A stretch of 64,000 nucleotides of DNA from Candidatus Poribacteria bacterium. Its GTDB lineage: Bacteria > Poribacteria > WGA-4E > JAJDTR01. The notes beneath the pieces are model-generated. The model did not search any database. It was not told the origin of the DNA and saw only the letters and a list, made by a program, of their open reading frames with translations. A program made the position numbers and the translations under genes. Below are positions 9,163 through 18,787 of the stretch, in pieces (the stretch's first letter is position 1; every line of letters begins with the position of its first letter). The stretch covers positions 1-64,000 of the forward strand of contig JAJDTR010000062.1 of NCBI GenBank assembly GCA_022827055.1, read 5' to 3'.

Positions 9163-10122
9163 ATGTCATTCAACGTTGGACGCTTTATCGCAGCAGCGCT
9201 TACCGTGACCGTGTTTATGCAGATGCAAATTGCTGAAAACGGTTACGCCGCTTTCGTGGCTAAGATTGCTTTCACCTGCTTGCGAGACGGAAATCGCGAT
9301 ATCTGCGTTATGGATAGTGACGGAGGCAATCAGATTAGAATAACGGATGACCCGGTCTTTGACGCTGAACCGTCGTGGTCTCCCGATGGCAAAAGGATTG
9401 CGTTCAATAGAGGTCACGATATCTACATCATGGATTCCGATGGGGGTAATTTGATGCAACTGACAGAAAGATATACAGATCGGGAACCGGCGTGGTCTCC
9501 TGACGGAGAGAAGATAGCGTTCAATCGCTTCACCGCGCTGAAACATCAGATTTGGATAATGGACGCCGACGGGGGTAACCAGATACAGTTAACTAACTGG
9601 GGAGAGAACTATAAACCAGCGTGGTCGCCTGATGGGGTTCGAATTGCCTTCGTAAACATTGATAGGCAAGGGGGGCCTGAAATCTACGCGATGGACAGCG
9701 ACGGCAACAATCAGCAGAGGCTAACGCAAGATTTGAGAATGAAGGATAATCCGTCGTGGTCTCCCGATGGGCAATGGATTGTGTATAACGCGCGCAGAGG
9801 CGGGGTAGATCAAATCCATGTCGTGAAGTCAGACGGCAGCGGCATGACAAGAAGACTGACGCGCAATCGACCGCATAAAGAGTATCCCGCATGGTCTCCT
9901 GACGGCGGCATGATTGCATACACGGAATATGAACGCGGCCTTCATTGGAACATGCATTTGATGACTGCCGAAGGAGAATATCTTAAACAACTCAGTGGGG
10001 ACGACGGTGGCATTGATTTCGATCCCGATTGGTTTGATCCGAGGGCATGGTCGGTGTCTCCCGCCGCGAACTTCATTACCCTATGGGCCGAGATTAAAGG
10101 GCCAAAATCGGGGCGTCGATGA
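9163..10122 (+). CDS. PD40/TolB-like beta-propeller protein, array gene 9 (subfamily B, cysteine pair)
   Basis: 319 residues, signal peptide [20 protein letters not shown], the same as gene 10. The 50-base leader (GATTGCAAACGAGGAG) is also shared with gene 10. Blade 1 has the FTC...ICVMD pair. Five W-S-P-D-G turns are intact. The tail is LWAEIKGPKSGRR. A second, isolated copy of this 3' end lies at 10411, between this gene and gene 10. Confidence 0.9.
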   Translation: MSFNVGRFIAAALTVTVFMQMQIAENGYAAFVAKIAFTCLRDGNRDICVMDSDGGNQIRITDDPVFDAEPSWSPDGKRIAFNRGHDIYIMDSDGGNLMQLTERYTDREPAWSPDGEKIAFNRFTALKHQIWIMDADGGNQIQLTNWGENYKPAWSPDGVRIAFVNIDRQGGPEIYAMDSDGNNQQRLTQDLRMKDNPSWSPDGQWIVYNARRGGVDQIHVVKSDGSGMTRRLTRNRPHKEYPAWSPDGGMIAYTEYERGLHWNMHLMTAEGEYLKQLSGDDGGIDFDPDWFDPRAWSVSPAANFITLWAEIKGPKSGRR

Positions 10123-10503
10123 TGTGTAGGGGATCGGCTATCGCGCGGGTAGCTCTGTCCGATGTCTTGTCCCTCCGGGAGTATTAGGATTTGGGCAAGC
10201 AGCAGGCCGCGATTCAGAGATCGCTCCTACAGCAAAAGTGCGAGGGTTCGCGCTTTACATGAAACTCGCCGGGGCAAGGGGAGCTCTATCGATCAAGTGA
10301 GTGAATAACGAACGCGATAGTTCATCCTGCTCACTATTCGCTCGTTTGATTCCCGCCTACCAACAGTAGGTGGAAACTTTAAGGAATGGTGGGCAGTGCC
10401 CACCCTACAACTGTGGGCCGAGATTAAAGTGCCAAAATCGGCTCGTCGATGATGCGCGCGGCGCGTTTGGATCTTTCCCTTAATTGCAAACGAGGAGGAA
10501 AAA
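10123..10503. repeat. Spacer with hairpins and a relic gene end
   Basis: It contains the hairpin GCGATTCAGAGATCGC plus TCCTACAG (10206-10232), an inverted then direct CTATCG/CTTGATC repeat pair (10286-10350), the hairpin TGGTGGGCAGTGCCCACC plus CTACAA (10387-10410), and directly after it an orphan propeller gene end (10411-10452). No intact gene. Confidence 0.7.
10411..10452 (+). pseudogene. Relic 3' end of a PD40 propeller gene
   Basis: These 42 bases translate to L-W-A-E-I-K-V-P-K-S-A-R-R-stop, nearly identical to the last 13 residues of gene 9, and are followed by the same downstream leader. The rest of the gene is missing: the homology stops exactly at a TGGTGGGCAGTGCCCACC-type hairpin. 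This is the scar of a deleted array copy. Confidence 0.75.
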
Positions 10504-11469
10504 ATGTCATTCAACGTTGGACGCTTTATCGCAGCAGCGCTTACCGTGACCGTGTTTATGCAGATGCAATTTGCGCCGAGCGGTTACGCCGCCCGCGCGC
10601 TGCCCGGGATTGCCTTCACCTCCACGAGAGACGGAAACAGCGAAATCTACGTGATGGACAGTGACGGAGGCAATCAGGTAAGACTGACGTATGATCCGGC
10701 ACGTGACTATCAGCCGGCGTGGTCTCCCGACGGCGATCGGATCGCGTTTGTCTCTGACAGAGATGATGGACATAAATGTATCTTCGTGATGGATTCCAAC
10801 GGGCGGAATTTGACGCAAATCACAAGAGAATCGCATGACTTGGAACCGGCTTGGTCTCCCGACGGGGCAAAGATTGCCTTCACTCGCAACAAAGGCGGGA
10901 GACAGATTTGGGTAATGGACGCCGACGGGGGTAACCAGACGCGGTTAACGACCGTAGGAGGTAACTATCAGCCGGTCTGGTCGCGCGATGGAGAACGAAT
11001 TACCTTCACCTCCCATGTTGGAGGTAGCGGAATATTCGCCATGGATGAGAAGGGTGAAAACCGGGAAAAACTTGTGCGGGATTGGGCGGCTAGCCATCCA
11101 TCGTGGTCGCCCGACGGTCGATGGATGACGTACGAATCTTGGCAACAGGGGCAGTTTCTTCAAATCTATGCTTCGAGAATCGATGGCAGCGGTTTTACCA
11201 AAAGACTAACACGCGACGGGCCGCATAAAAGGTATCCCGTCTGGTCTCCCGAAGGGGACGCGATTGCGTACGTATCGGTGCCCGCCTTTGAAAACACGAC
11301 GATTCAGTTGATTACCGCCGACGGAGACCACATTAAACAACTGAGCGAGGAGCATTTTGGCTCGGATACCGATCCCGCTTGGTTCGCTCCGGTAGGATGG
11401 TCGGTGTCGCCATCCGCGAGTTTCATTACGATGTGGGGTGAGATTAAAGAGCCAAAATCGGGGCGTTGA
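10504..11469 (+). CDS. PD40/TolB-like beta-propeller protein, array gene 10 (subfamily B)
   Basis: 321 residues with the gene 9 signal peptide and GAGGAGG upstream. Blade 1 is [15 protein letters not shown], without the cysteine pair, so only the N-terminus follows gene 9. The middle ([20 protein letters not shown]) resembles gene 1. One turn is WSRDG and the last WSPEG. The tail ends [11 protein letters not shown]. Good example of a mosaic copy. Confidence 0.9.
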   Translation: MSFNVGRFIAAALTVTVFMQMQFAPSGYAARALPGIAFTSTRDGNSEIYVMDSDGGNQVRLTYDPARDYQPAWSPDGDRIAFVSDRDDGHKCIFVMDSNGRNLTQITRESHDLEPAWSPDGAKIAFTRNKGGRQIWVMDADGGNQTRLTTVGGNYQPVWSRDGERITFTSHVGGSGIFAMDEKGENREKLVRDWAASHPSWSPDGRWMTYESWQQGQFLQIYASRIDGSGFTKRLTRDGPHKRYPVWSPEGDAIAYVSVPAFENTTIQLITADGDHIKQLSEEHFGSDTDPAWFAPVGWSVSPSASFITMWGEIKEPKSGR

Positions 11470-12627
11470 TGATTTGGAGGAGATCTCTATGGGCATTCTA
11501 TGGAAGTTCTATCGCGGTCGTTATTAAGATTTCTATCGCGCTCCCTAATCGGTCGCTTGATCTAATCGTTCCCTTGATTCCATGGTTCTATCCAATCCGC
11601 GGCGTTAATCAAACTACTTTCCAACGAACCTAGTCAAAATTCGTTCCTCCGAGTTGGCTATTTAGCATTTTCCCCAGATTTTTTCATTCGGACATAACTT
11701 CCAATCCACATGGTGTGGTCTAAACAGTAGAGGCGCCCTTGCTTTCATTTTAGTTGTAGGGTGGGCACTGCCCACCATTCCTTGTATGGCGCAATCAAGC
11801 GACTGGATAAGGAGTGCGATAGAGATTTTCAATGTCGAGTGTTACTTGAGAGCATGCCATTATCCCTGTCGGAATAATTCATTCAGCAAGTAACACTCAT
11901 TTTTCGTTCTATGACAGGTTTTGAAAAAGCGTTCCTACGTAGAATAGTTTCACTCCAGAGGAGTGAGATGTCAATAGAGCACGATTCCCCATCGCGTCTG
12001 CACTCCAGAGGAGTGCAATGTCGAGTGTTACTTGAGAGGATTACACGGATTGAAATCGCCTCATTGTTCGTTATCCGAGAAAAGGTCGGAGGGTGATAAG
12101 AGGGGAAATCGGGAATTCTCGATCTGGGTGCGTTATTCTCTGAGGTGAACATTGCGCTCCTCTGGAGCGCTGGGAATTGGGCGTATCACGCTCTATTGAC
12201 ATGTCGCTCCGCTGGAGCGTTACGATGGATTCTATCTGGAAGCATGCGTAACTTGCGGCACGAATTTTCCGCCAAGAATAATAAGTGCTGTAGGCACACA
12301 GAATCTCAATCGTGCGGGGTTAGGGATTGCGCGTGTTCGGACGGATTCGGGGCAAGAAGATTTACTATCGCACTCACTATTCGTTCGTTTGATCTTGCTT
12401 GATCTCCTTATTCAGTCGCTTGATGCTCAGCCCTACGGGGGTTAAACGCACGTGGACTCGATGACATATTCGGGCGAGGGGGGTTCTCTATGGGAACTCT
12501 ATCGCGTTCGTTATTCACTCACTTGATCCCTTACGACTACGAACGGATTGATGGGTGTCTTTGCGATTTTCGATGGGAACTGTATTGCACGCAGAAACTT
12601 GGGATACCCATGACTACGGAGGACATG
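11470..12627. repeat. 1.16-kb repeat-rich spacer
   Basis: No gene supported. Contents: CTATCG...CTTGATC repeats at 11503-11580, 11791-11830, 12362-12425 and 12492-12530; a reversed GTAGGGTGGGCACTGCCCAC hairpin at 11755-11777; an inverted pair GAGTGTTACTTG/CAAGTAACACTC (11837-11848, 11887-11898); a direct repeat TGTCGAGTGTTACTTGAGAG (11833, 12019); and four short palindromes of the CTCC-ag/tc-GGAG type at 11951, 12000, 12154 and 12205. Confidence 0.7.
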
Positions 12628-13605
12628 ATGTTTTTCAAAGCCAGACGCATTCTCGGAGCGGCGCTTGTCATCTCGTTGTTGATCCAGATGCAGATTGCGG
12701 AAAACGGTTACGCCTCTCGCAGAACCAAGATCGCCTTCGCCTCTAGCAGGGACGGGAATTATGAAATTTATGTCATGGACGGCGACGGGAAAAACCAGAG
12801 AAGAGTAACGGTGCATCCAAACGTTGACCGGTATCCGACATGGTCGCCGGACGGGAAAAAGATTGCGTTTGTTTCCAATCGAAACGGAGGCCACATTCAG
12901 ATCTGGGTGATTGACGCCGACGGGAAGAACCCGAATAGACTTTCGGATGGCCTGTGGGACCAAAATCCGGCCTGGTCTCCCGACGGGACGAAGATTGCGT
13001 ACGATGTCCTTCTTAATCCATGGGACAATGACAAATGGAACCGGACCATCTACGTGATGGACTCGGACGGACAAAACTACAGGAAACTGATTAACAGACC
13101 GAAGTGGGACATACATCCGTCGTGGTCGCCCGATGGGAATAGGATAGTATTTTCCTCCGGTAAAACCGCCCCCCAGCATGAAATTCATGTAATTGATGCC
13201 GATGGACGACATTCTCGGCAGTTAACGAAGAACGACGGACACAGACGTATGCCGTCTTGGTCGCCCGACGGGGGGCACATCGCTTATGTGAGATATGCCC
13301 GGATTTGGGTGATGGACAGCGACGGAAAGAATCAGAGACGACTTACGAATATAGTGGGGGACGAATTTCCTACATGGTCTCCGCAGAGTGATGCCATTGC
13401 GTTTGAATCCTACGGAAGGGGTGATGGACACGGCATCTACCTGGTGGATATAACTACCGGAGCCGTCAACAGGATGCAGCATGACCCCGGGTTCTGGGAT
13501 GTACATCCGGATTGGCTTTATCCGGGAGGGCTCTCGGTTTCGGCTGAGGGCAGCCGGATTACCATGTGGGGGAGGCTGAAGAATGCCGCGTCTAGCCTTC
13601 GATAA
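12628..13605 (+). CDS. PD40/TolB-like beta-propeller protein, array gene 11 (A2/A1 mosaic)
   Basis: 325 residues, signal peptide MFFKARRILGAALVISLLIQ. The second of two ATGs is chosen for spacing to GGAGG (12618-12622). The N-terminal half, with loop DVLLNPWDNDKWNRTIYVMD, is A2 type like genes 13-14. The C-terminal third (LTNIVGDEFPTWSPQSDAIAF, GIYLVDITTGAVN, MQHDPGFWD) matches gene 12, whose middle is A1. The break in similarity lies between blades 4 and 5. The last turn is WSPQS. Confidence 0.9.
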   Translation: MFFKARRILGAALVISLLIQMQIAENGYASRRTKIAFASSRDGNYEIYVMDGDGKNQRRVTVHPNVDRYPTWSPDGKKIAFVSNRNGGHIQIWVIDADGKNPNRLSDGLWDQNPAWSPDGTKIAYDVLLNPWDNDKWNRTIYVMDSDGQNYRKLINRPKWDIHPSWSPDGNRIVFSSGKTAPQHEIHVIDADGRHSRQLTKNDGHRRMPSWSPDGGHIAYVRYARIWVMDSDGKNQRRLTNIVGDEFPTWSPQSDAIAFESYGRGDGHGIYLVDITTGAVNRMQHDPGFWDVHPDWLYPGGLSVSAEGSRITMWGRLKNAASSLR

Positions 13606-13854
13606 GGGATGCATATGCCGGGCGGTAGGAGAGGATTTTTTAGTCTTTGTCTGAATCACAGATTACACGGATTAGGTTTCGCCTAGAGACATACGTCGTA
13701 GAGTCGGGCTAGAAGCCCGACCTACAGAAGTTGAAGACCGAGCATATTGTGTTGGGTGCAGGTGCGGTTAGAAACCGCACCTGCCGGTGTTAGTGGTAGA
13801 TGCCTGGAATCCTGTCGGTCTCAGATTGATTTAGATATGACTAAGGAGGTTAAA
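13606..13854. repeat. Spacer with two hairpin elements
   Basis: Two different stems carry the same CCTAC-type end: GTCGGGCTAGAAGCCCGAC plus CTACAG (13703-13727) and GGTGCGGTTAGAAACCGCAC plus CTGCC (13759-13785). The second recurs before gene 14 at 16344. The leader GGAATCCTGT...TTAGATATGACTAAGGAGG precedes gene 12. Confidence 0.7.
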
Positions 13855-14835
13855 ATGTCATTCAAAGTTGGACGCACCTTCGCGGCGGCGCTTGCCGTCT
13901 CCCTGCTGATCCAGATGCAGCTTGCGGAAAACGGTTACGCCGACCGCAGAACCAAGATTGCCTTCACCTCTATGCGTGACGGGAATATTGAAATTTACGT
14001 CATGGACGGCGACGGGAAGAACCAGAGAAGAGTAACGATGCATCCAAACATTGATCAGTATCCGACATGGTCGCCTGACGGGAAAAAGATTGCCTTTGTT
14101 TCCAATAGAAACAATGTAAACCAAGCTCACAAGCGAATCTGGGTGATTGACGTCGACGGGAAGAACCCGATTAAATTGACGGACGGTGTGTCGGACTCAT
14201 ATCCGGACTGGTCGCCTGACGGGAAAACAATATTGTACGTCGCCGGTCATGTTCCGAAGGAGCATGACCTCGCGCCCGGCGGGATTGTAGCCATGGATGC
14301 GGATGGGAAGGACAAGAGACTGCTTAAGAATAGAGGCGGCATACACCCGTCGTGGTCGCCCGATGGGGATAGGATAGCATTTATCTCCGGCAACATTGGC
14401 CGGGACACTCAGGTTCATGTAATGGATGCCGATGGAGGAAATCCGCGGCAGCTAACGAGGGACACGGAACACAAACATACCCCGTCTTGGTCGCCCGACG
14501 GCAGGCACATCGCATATGAAAGCGATGGTCGGATTTGGGTGATGAGCAGCGACGGAAAGAATCAGAGAAGACTTACGAATATAGTCGGGGACGAACATCC
14601 GACATGGTCGCCGCAGAGTGATGCCATTGCGTTTCACGCCGAGCGAAAGGGTGGTGGGCGCGGTATCTACCTGGTGGATGTAACCAACGGCGCCGTCAAC
14701 GCGATGCAACATGACCCCGGGTTCTGGGATGAACAACCGGATTGGCTTTATCCGGGAGAGCTCTCCGTTTCGCCGGAGGGCAGCCGGGTTACAATGTGGG
14801 GGAGGCTGAAGAATGCCGCGTCTAGCCTTCGATGA
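13855..14835 (+). CDS. PD40/TolB-like beta-propeller protein, array gene 12 (A1, C-terminus shared with gene 11)
   Basis: 326 residues, signal peptide MSFKVGRTFAAALAVSLLIQ, with a strong AAGGAGG site before 13855. It carries an A1-like loop (YVAGHVPKEHDLAPGG) and an extended blade 4 (SGNIGRDTQVHVMD). From LTNIVGDEHPTWSPQSDAIAF to the end it is almost identical to gene 11. The tail ends WGRLKNAASSLR. Confidence 0.9.
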   Translation: MSFKVGRTFAAALAVSLLIQMQLAENGYADRRTKIAFTSMRDGNIEIYVMDGDGKNQRRVTMHPNIDQYPTWSPDGKKIAFVSNRNNVNQAHKRIWVIDVDGKNPIKLTDGVSDSYPDWSPDGKTILYVAGHVPKEHDLAPGGIVAMDADGKDKRLLKNRGGIHPSWSPDGDRIAFISGNIGRDTQVHVMDADGGNPRQLTRDTEHKHTPSWSPDGRHIAYESDGRIWVMSSDGKNQRRLTNIVGDEHPTWSPQSDAIAFHAERKGGGRGIYLVDVTNGAVNAMQHDPGFWDEQPDWLYPGELSVSPEGSRVTMWGRLKNAASSLR

Positions 14836-15109
14836 AGCGTTGCGCATGGCGAGGCGGTGGAACGGTTGTCGGTGATTCGAGGAATGCCGGTTGCTCGCGC
14901 CCTACCTGAAACTGGGCGGGGCAAGGGGATTTACTATGGGATTTTTACCGCCTTCGCTGTCCACTTAGTTGCTCCCTCGTTATTCACTCGGTTAATCCTA
15001 CAAGAAATGGTGGGCAGTGCCCACCCTACGACTGTAGGTGGAAAACGGTTGCGGCTGTCTGGAATCATGTGAGCCGCAGATTGATTTAGATTTGGCCAAG
15101 GAGGGAAAA
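14836..15109. repeat. Spacer with hairpin and CTTGATC-type repeat
   Basis: A degenerate CTATCG...CTTGATC unit at about 14945-15000 is followed by the hairpin TGGTGGGCAGTGCCCACC plus CTACGA (15007-15031). The shared leader (GGAATCATGT...GATTTAGATTTGG) and an AAGGAGG site precede gene 13. No gene seen. Confidence 0.65.
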
Positions 15110-16084
15110 ATGTCATCCAAAGTTGGACGCACCTTCGCGGCGACGCTTGCCATCTCCCTGTGCATCCAGATGCACATTGCGGAAATCGGTTACGCCTCTC
15201 GCAAAACCAAGATTGCCTTCGCCTCCACGAGAGACGGGAATGCAGAAATTTATGTCATGGATGGCGACGGGAGAAACCATAAAAGGTTAACGGTAAATCC
15301 AACAATGGACCGCTATCCGGCATGGTCTCCCGACGGGAAGAAGATTGCATTTGTTTCCAATCGAAATAAGGGTTACATCCAAATCTGGGTCATTGACGCC
15401 GATGGCGGGAATCCGATTAGACTGACGGATGGCGTGTGGGACAACAATCCGGATTGGTCTCCGGACGGGAGGAAGATCGTGTACGACTTCCTTCTTAATC
15501 CGTGGGACAATGATAAATGGAACCGTACCATCTACGTGATGGACTCAGATGGAAGAAATAGCAGGCAACTGATTGAGAAACCGGGGTGGGACACAAATCC
15601 GTCGTGGTCGCCCGACGGCGAAAAGATTGCTTTTGCATCTTACAGAGACAGACCTATCGAAATTTACGTCATGGACGCCATCGGGCGAGACATAGAGCGT
15701 ATAACGCATGACTTCACGGCGAAATACAAGCCAACATGGTCGCCCGATGGGAGCCGGATCGCGTATTACACCAACGATTACATTGGCGTAATGGATAGCA
15801 ACGGAGAGAATCAGAAACGACTCACGAAGAATGGATTGCATCGGCATCCGACATGGTCGCCGGACGGCGGCAGTATTGCGTTTCATTCTTGGGACAAGAA
15901 CAGAGGCGAATTTACGATTGTCACGGTAGGCGCCGAGGGCGGTGCCGTCAACCCGATCGGCCAGGTTCAGCACCATGATTTTGAGCCTGATTGGCTATAT
16001 CCCGGAGAGTTGTCCGTTTCGCCGGAGGGCAGCCGGATTACAATGTGGGGGAGGCTGAAGAATGCCGGGGCTAGCCTTCGGTGA
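15110..16084 (+). CDS. PD40/TolB-like beta-propeller protein, array gene 13 (subfamily A2)
   Basis: 324 residues, signal peptide MSSKVGRTFAATLAISLCIQ; the cysteine in the hydrophobic core is unusual for the family, but no lipobox is formed. The loop DFLLNPWDNDKWNRTIYVMD is identical to that of gene 14. Blade 5 reads YYTNDYIGVMDSNGENQ. Six W-S-P-D turns are intact. The tail ends WGRLKNAGASLR. Confidence 0.9.
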   Translation: MSSKVGRTFAATLAISLCIQMHIAEIGYASRKTKIAFASTRDGNAEIYVMDGDGRNHKRLTVNPTMDRYPAWSPDGKKIAFVSNRNKGYIQIWVIDADGGNPIRLTDGVWDNNPDWSPDGRKIVYDFLLNPWDNDKWNRTIYVMDSDGRNSRQLIEKPGWDTNPSWSPDGEKIAFASYRDRPIEIYVMDAIGRDIERITHDFTAKYKPTWSPDGSRIAYYTNDYIGVMDSNGENQKRLTKNGLHRHPTWSPDGGSIAFHSWDKNRGEFTIVTVGAEGGAVNPIGQVQHHDFEPDWLYPGELSVSPEGSRITMWGRLKNAGASLR

Positions 16085-16439
16085 GGGATGCTCATGACGG
16101 GCGGCAGTTAACACTGTCTGAAGAACTGTGATTTATGTGATTACCTTGATTGTAGGCGTTGAGTTGCCGGTCATGAGCCGACTATTCCGCGTCGTAAAGT
16201 CACTAGGAATTAGGGGAAAAACCTAGTCTTTAAGAAAAAAAGATCTTTATCGGTCACTTGAACGAATGTTAAGGACGATGGAAGGCGAATGGCGGCGAGG
16301 GGTGTCCACCCTACGACTGGATATTTAGTGTAAGTGTTGGGCGTAGGTGCGGTTAGAAACCGCACCTACCGGTGTTAGTGGTAGATGTCTGGAATCCTGT
16401 AAGTCTCAGATTGATTTAGATATGATGAACGAGGAAAAA
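16085..16439. repeat. Duplicated spacer, fourth copy, with hairpin
   Basis: Bases 16096-16312 repeat the spacer of genes 2, 4 and 5, without the hairpin found in the first two. The hairpin GGTGCGGTTAGAAACCGCAC plus CTACC lies at 16344-16370, followed by the leader GGAATCCTGT shared with genes 5, 12 and 13. No gene seen. Confidence 0.7.
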
Positions 16440-17420
16440 ATGTCATTCAAAGTTGGACGCATTCTCGGAGCGGCGCTTGTTATCTCGTTGTTTGTCCAGA
16501 TGCACATTGCCACAGATGGTTACGCCTCTCGCGGAACAAAGATTGCCTTCACCTCTACGCGTGACGGGAATTTGGAAATTTATGTCATGGACGGCGACGG
16601 GAAAAACCAGAGAAGAGTAACGGTGCACCAAAACGTTGATCGGTATCCGACATGGTCGCCGGACGGGAAAAAGATTGCGTTTGTTTCCAATCGAAACGGG
16701 GGTCGCATTCAGATCTGGGTGATTGACGCCGACGGGAAGAACACGATTAGACTGACGGATGGCGTGTCGGACCAGAATCCGGACTGGTCGCCGGACGGGA
16801 CGAAGATCGCGTACGACTTCCTTCTAAATCCATGGGACAACGATAAATGGAACCGTACCATCTACGTGATGGACTCAGATGGAAGAAACAGTAGACAACT
16901 GATTGAAAAACCGGAGTGGGACACAAATCCGTCGTGGTCACCCGACGGAGGGAAGATTGCTTTTAGATCTAACAATCACGAGATGTCTGCTGAGATTTAC
17001 GTGATGGACTCCGACGGAGGAGACATTGAGCGTCTAACGCGTGGCGGCTTTTCGAAATACATGCCGGCATGGTCGCCGGATGGGAGCCGCATCGCGTATT
17101 GCACCAGCGATCACATTTGGGTGATGGACAGCGACGGAAAGAATCAGAGAATACTCACGAATAGAGGGTGGCACGAGCATCCGACATGGTCACCGGACAG
17201 CCAGAAAATCGCATTTCAGTCTTGGAACGGGGCCCGTCGTGCTTTTTCAATTTTCACGGTAGACGCCATCGGTGGCGCCGTTAACCAGATTGACCAGGTT
17301 CATGAAAAGGGGGATACCGATCCTGATTGGTTCAACCCCGGACAGCTCTCCGTTTCGCCGGAGGGCAGCCGGATTACAATGTGGGGGAGGTTGAAGAAAT
17401 TCGCGTCCGACCTCCGGTGA
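16440..17420 (+). CDS. PD40/TolB-like beta-propeller protein, array gene 14 (subfamily A2)
   Basis: 326 residues, signal peptide MSFKVGRILGAALVISLFVQ, ending ATDGYA as in gene 15. The ribosome site is the weak GAGGAAAAA. Blades 1-3 are nearly identical to genes 4 and 15. The sixth blade (FQSWNGARRAFSIFTVDAIGGAVN) is its own. The tail ends WGRLKKFASDLR. Confidence 0.9.
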   Translation: MSFKVGRILGAALVISLFVQMHIATDGYASRGTKIAFTSTRDGNLEIYVMDGDGKNQRRVTVHQNVDRYPTWSPDGKKIAFVSNRNGGRIQIWVIDADGKNTIRLTDGVSDQNPDWSPDGTKIAYDFLLNPWDNDKWNRTIYVMDSDGRNSRQLIEKPEWDTNPSWSPDGGKIAFRSNNHEMSAEIYVMDSDGGDIERLTRGGFSKYMPAWSPDGSRIAYCTSDHIWVMDSDGKNQRILTNRGWHEHPTWSPDSQKIAFQSWNGARRAFSIFTVDAIGGAVNQIDQVHEKGDTDPDWFNPGQLSVSPEGSRITMWGRLKKFASDLR

Positions 17421-17812
17421 AGTGTGCGCGGTTGGCGGGCGGCAAGAGGAAGAATCAGTTGTTCGACGATTGAAGGTTCCAACCTGCAGAACGGATATGT
17501 TTCGTGCAAATAATGAGGCCGCGACATCAAGAGAATCTATTTACGGATACCGTGCACATGGCGCTCCTCTGGAGCGCTTTGGAGATAAATGCGGCCCTTC
17601 TATCAACATGGCGCACCTCTGGTGCAAAGAGAGAGCGTAGGTGGATGGAGGGATTTCTATCGCAGGATTGGCTATCGCGTTCATTATCCATTCACTTGAT
17701 CTCCTTATTCAGTCGCTTGATCCTATAAGAAATGGTGGGCAGTGCCCACCCTACAACTATGAACTTGATGGCAATTTAGATATTCGGTATGTCGACAATC
17801 TAGGAGGAAAAT
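17421..17812. repeat. Spacer with palindromes and hairpin
   Basis: No gene seen. It contains two CTCC/GGAG-type palindromes following ACATGG or CATGG (17561-17577 and 17610-17623), a CTATCG...CTTGATC unit pair (17656-17725), and the hairpin TGGTGGGCAGTGCCCACC plus CTACAA (17732-17756). The leader GATGGCAATTTAGATATTC and TAGGAGG precede gene 15. Confidence 0.65.
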
Positions 17813-18787
17813 ATGTCATTCAAAGTTGGACGCACCTTCGCGGCAGCGCTTGTTATCTCGTTGTTTGTCCAGATGCACATTGCAACAGACGGTTACGCCT
17901 CTCGCGGGACCAAGATTGCCTTCGCCTCTACGCGTGACGGGAATTATGAAATTTATGTCATGGACGGCGACGGGAAAAACCAGAGAAGAGTAACGGTGCA
18001 TCCAAACATTGACGAGGATCCGGCATGGTCGCCGGACGGGAAAAAGATTGCATTTGTTTCCAATCGAAACGGGGGTCGCATTCAAATCTGGGTGATCGAC
18101 GCCGACGGGAAGAACACGATTAGACTGACGGATGGCGTGTCGGACCAGAATCCGGACTGGTCGCCGGACGGGACGAAGATCGCGTACGACTTCCTTCTAA
18201 ATCCATGGGACAATGAGAATTGGAAGCGTACCATATATGTGATCGATTCGGACGGAACAAACAACAGGCAACTGATTAAGAAACCGGAGTGGGAGACATA
18301 TCCGTCGTGGTCACCCGACGGGAGGAAGATTGCTTTTAGATCCCACAGTCACGTGAGGCCTGATGAGATTTACGTGATAGACGCCGACGGAGGAGACATC
18401 GAGCGTCTAACGCGCGGCGGCTTTTCGAAATACATGCCGGCATGGTCGCCGGACGGTGAGCACATCGCTTATGTGAGCAATCACCGTATTTGGGTGATGG
18501 ACAGCGACGGAAAGAAACAGAGACCAATCTCGGAAAATGGAAGTCACACGCATCCGACATGGTCGCCGGACAGCGGGACCATTGCATTTCAATCTCGGGT
18601 CGGGCATTCGTTTTCAATTTTCACGGTCGACGTTGAGGCCGGCGGCATGGATCCGCTCCTCGAGGTTCTCGATCAGGACGATTCAAACCCTGATTGGTTT
18701 CATCCGGGGCAGCTGTCGGTTACTCCGGTGGACAGCCGTATTACGATCTGGGGGCGGTTGAAGAGCATCGGGGCGGCTCTCCGATGA
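17813..18787 (+). CDS. PD40/TolB-like beta-propeller protein, array gene 15 (A2, mosaic of genes 14 and 4)
   Basis: 324 residues. The signal peptide and blade 1 follow gene 14 (LFVQMHIATDGYASRGTKIAF). Blades 3 and 6 and the tail follow gene 4 (YVIDSDGTNNRQLIKKPEWE, DQDDSNPDWFHPG, SVTPVDSRITIWGRLK). Blade 5 (HIAYVSNHRIWVMDSDGKKQ) differs from both. The ribosome site is TAGGAGG. Confidence 0.9.
   Translation: MSFKVGRTFAAALVISLFVQMHIATDGYASRGTKIAFASTRDGNYEIYVMDGDGKNQRRVTVHPNIDEDPAWSPDGKKIAFVSNRNGGRIQIWVIDADGKNTIRLTDGVSDQNPDWSPDGTKIAYDFLLNPWDNENWKRTIYVIDSDGTNNRQLIKKPEWETYPSWSPDGRKIAFRSHSHVRPDEIYVIDADGGDIERLTRGGFSKYMPAWSPDGEHIAYVSNHRIWVMDSDGKKQRPISENGSHTHPTWSPDSGTIAFQSRVGHSFSIFTVDVEAGGMDPLLEVLDQDDSNPDWFHPGQLSVTPVDSRITIWGRLKSIGAALR

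Noticed and set aside
11486-11527. Short frame MGILWKFYRGRY after TTGGAGGAG
   Set aside because: It consists of the CTATCG interspersed repeat; the apparent ribosome site is likely leftover leader of a lost array copy.
12511-13212. Long antisense frame over gene 11, with similar ones over most propeller genes
   Set aside because: They recur because the repeated W-S-P-D-G codons lack stops on the other strand; no ribosome sites or sensible protein features.
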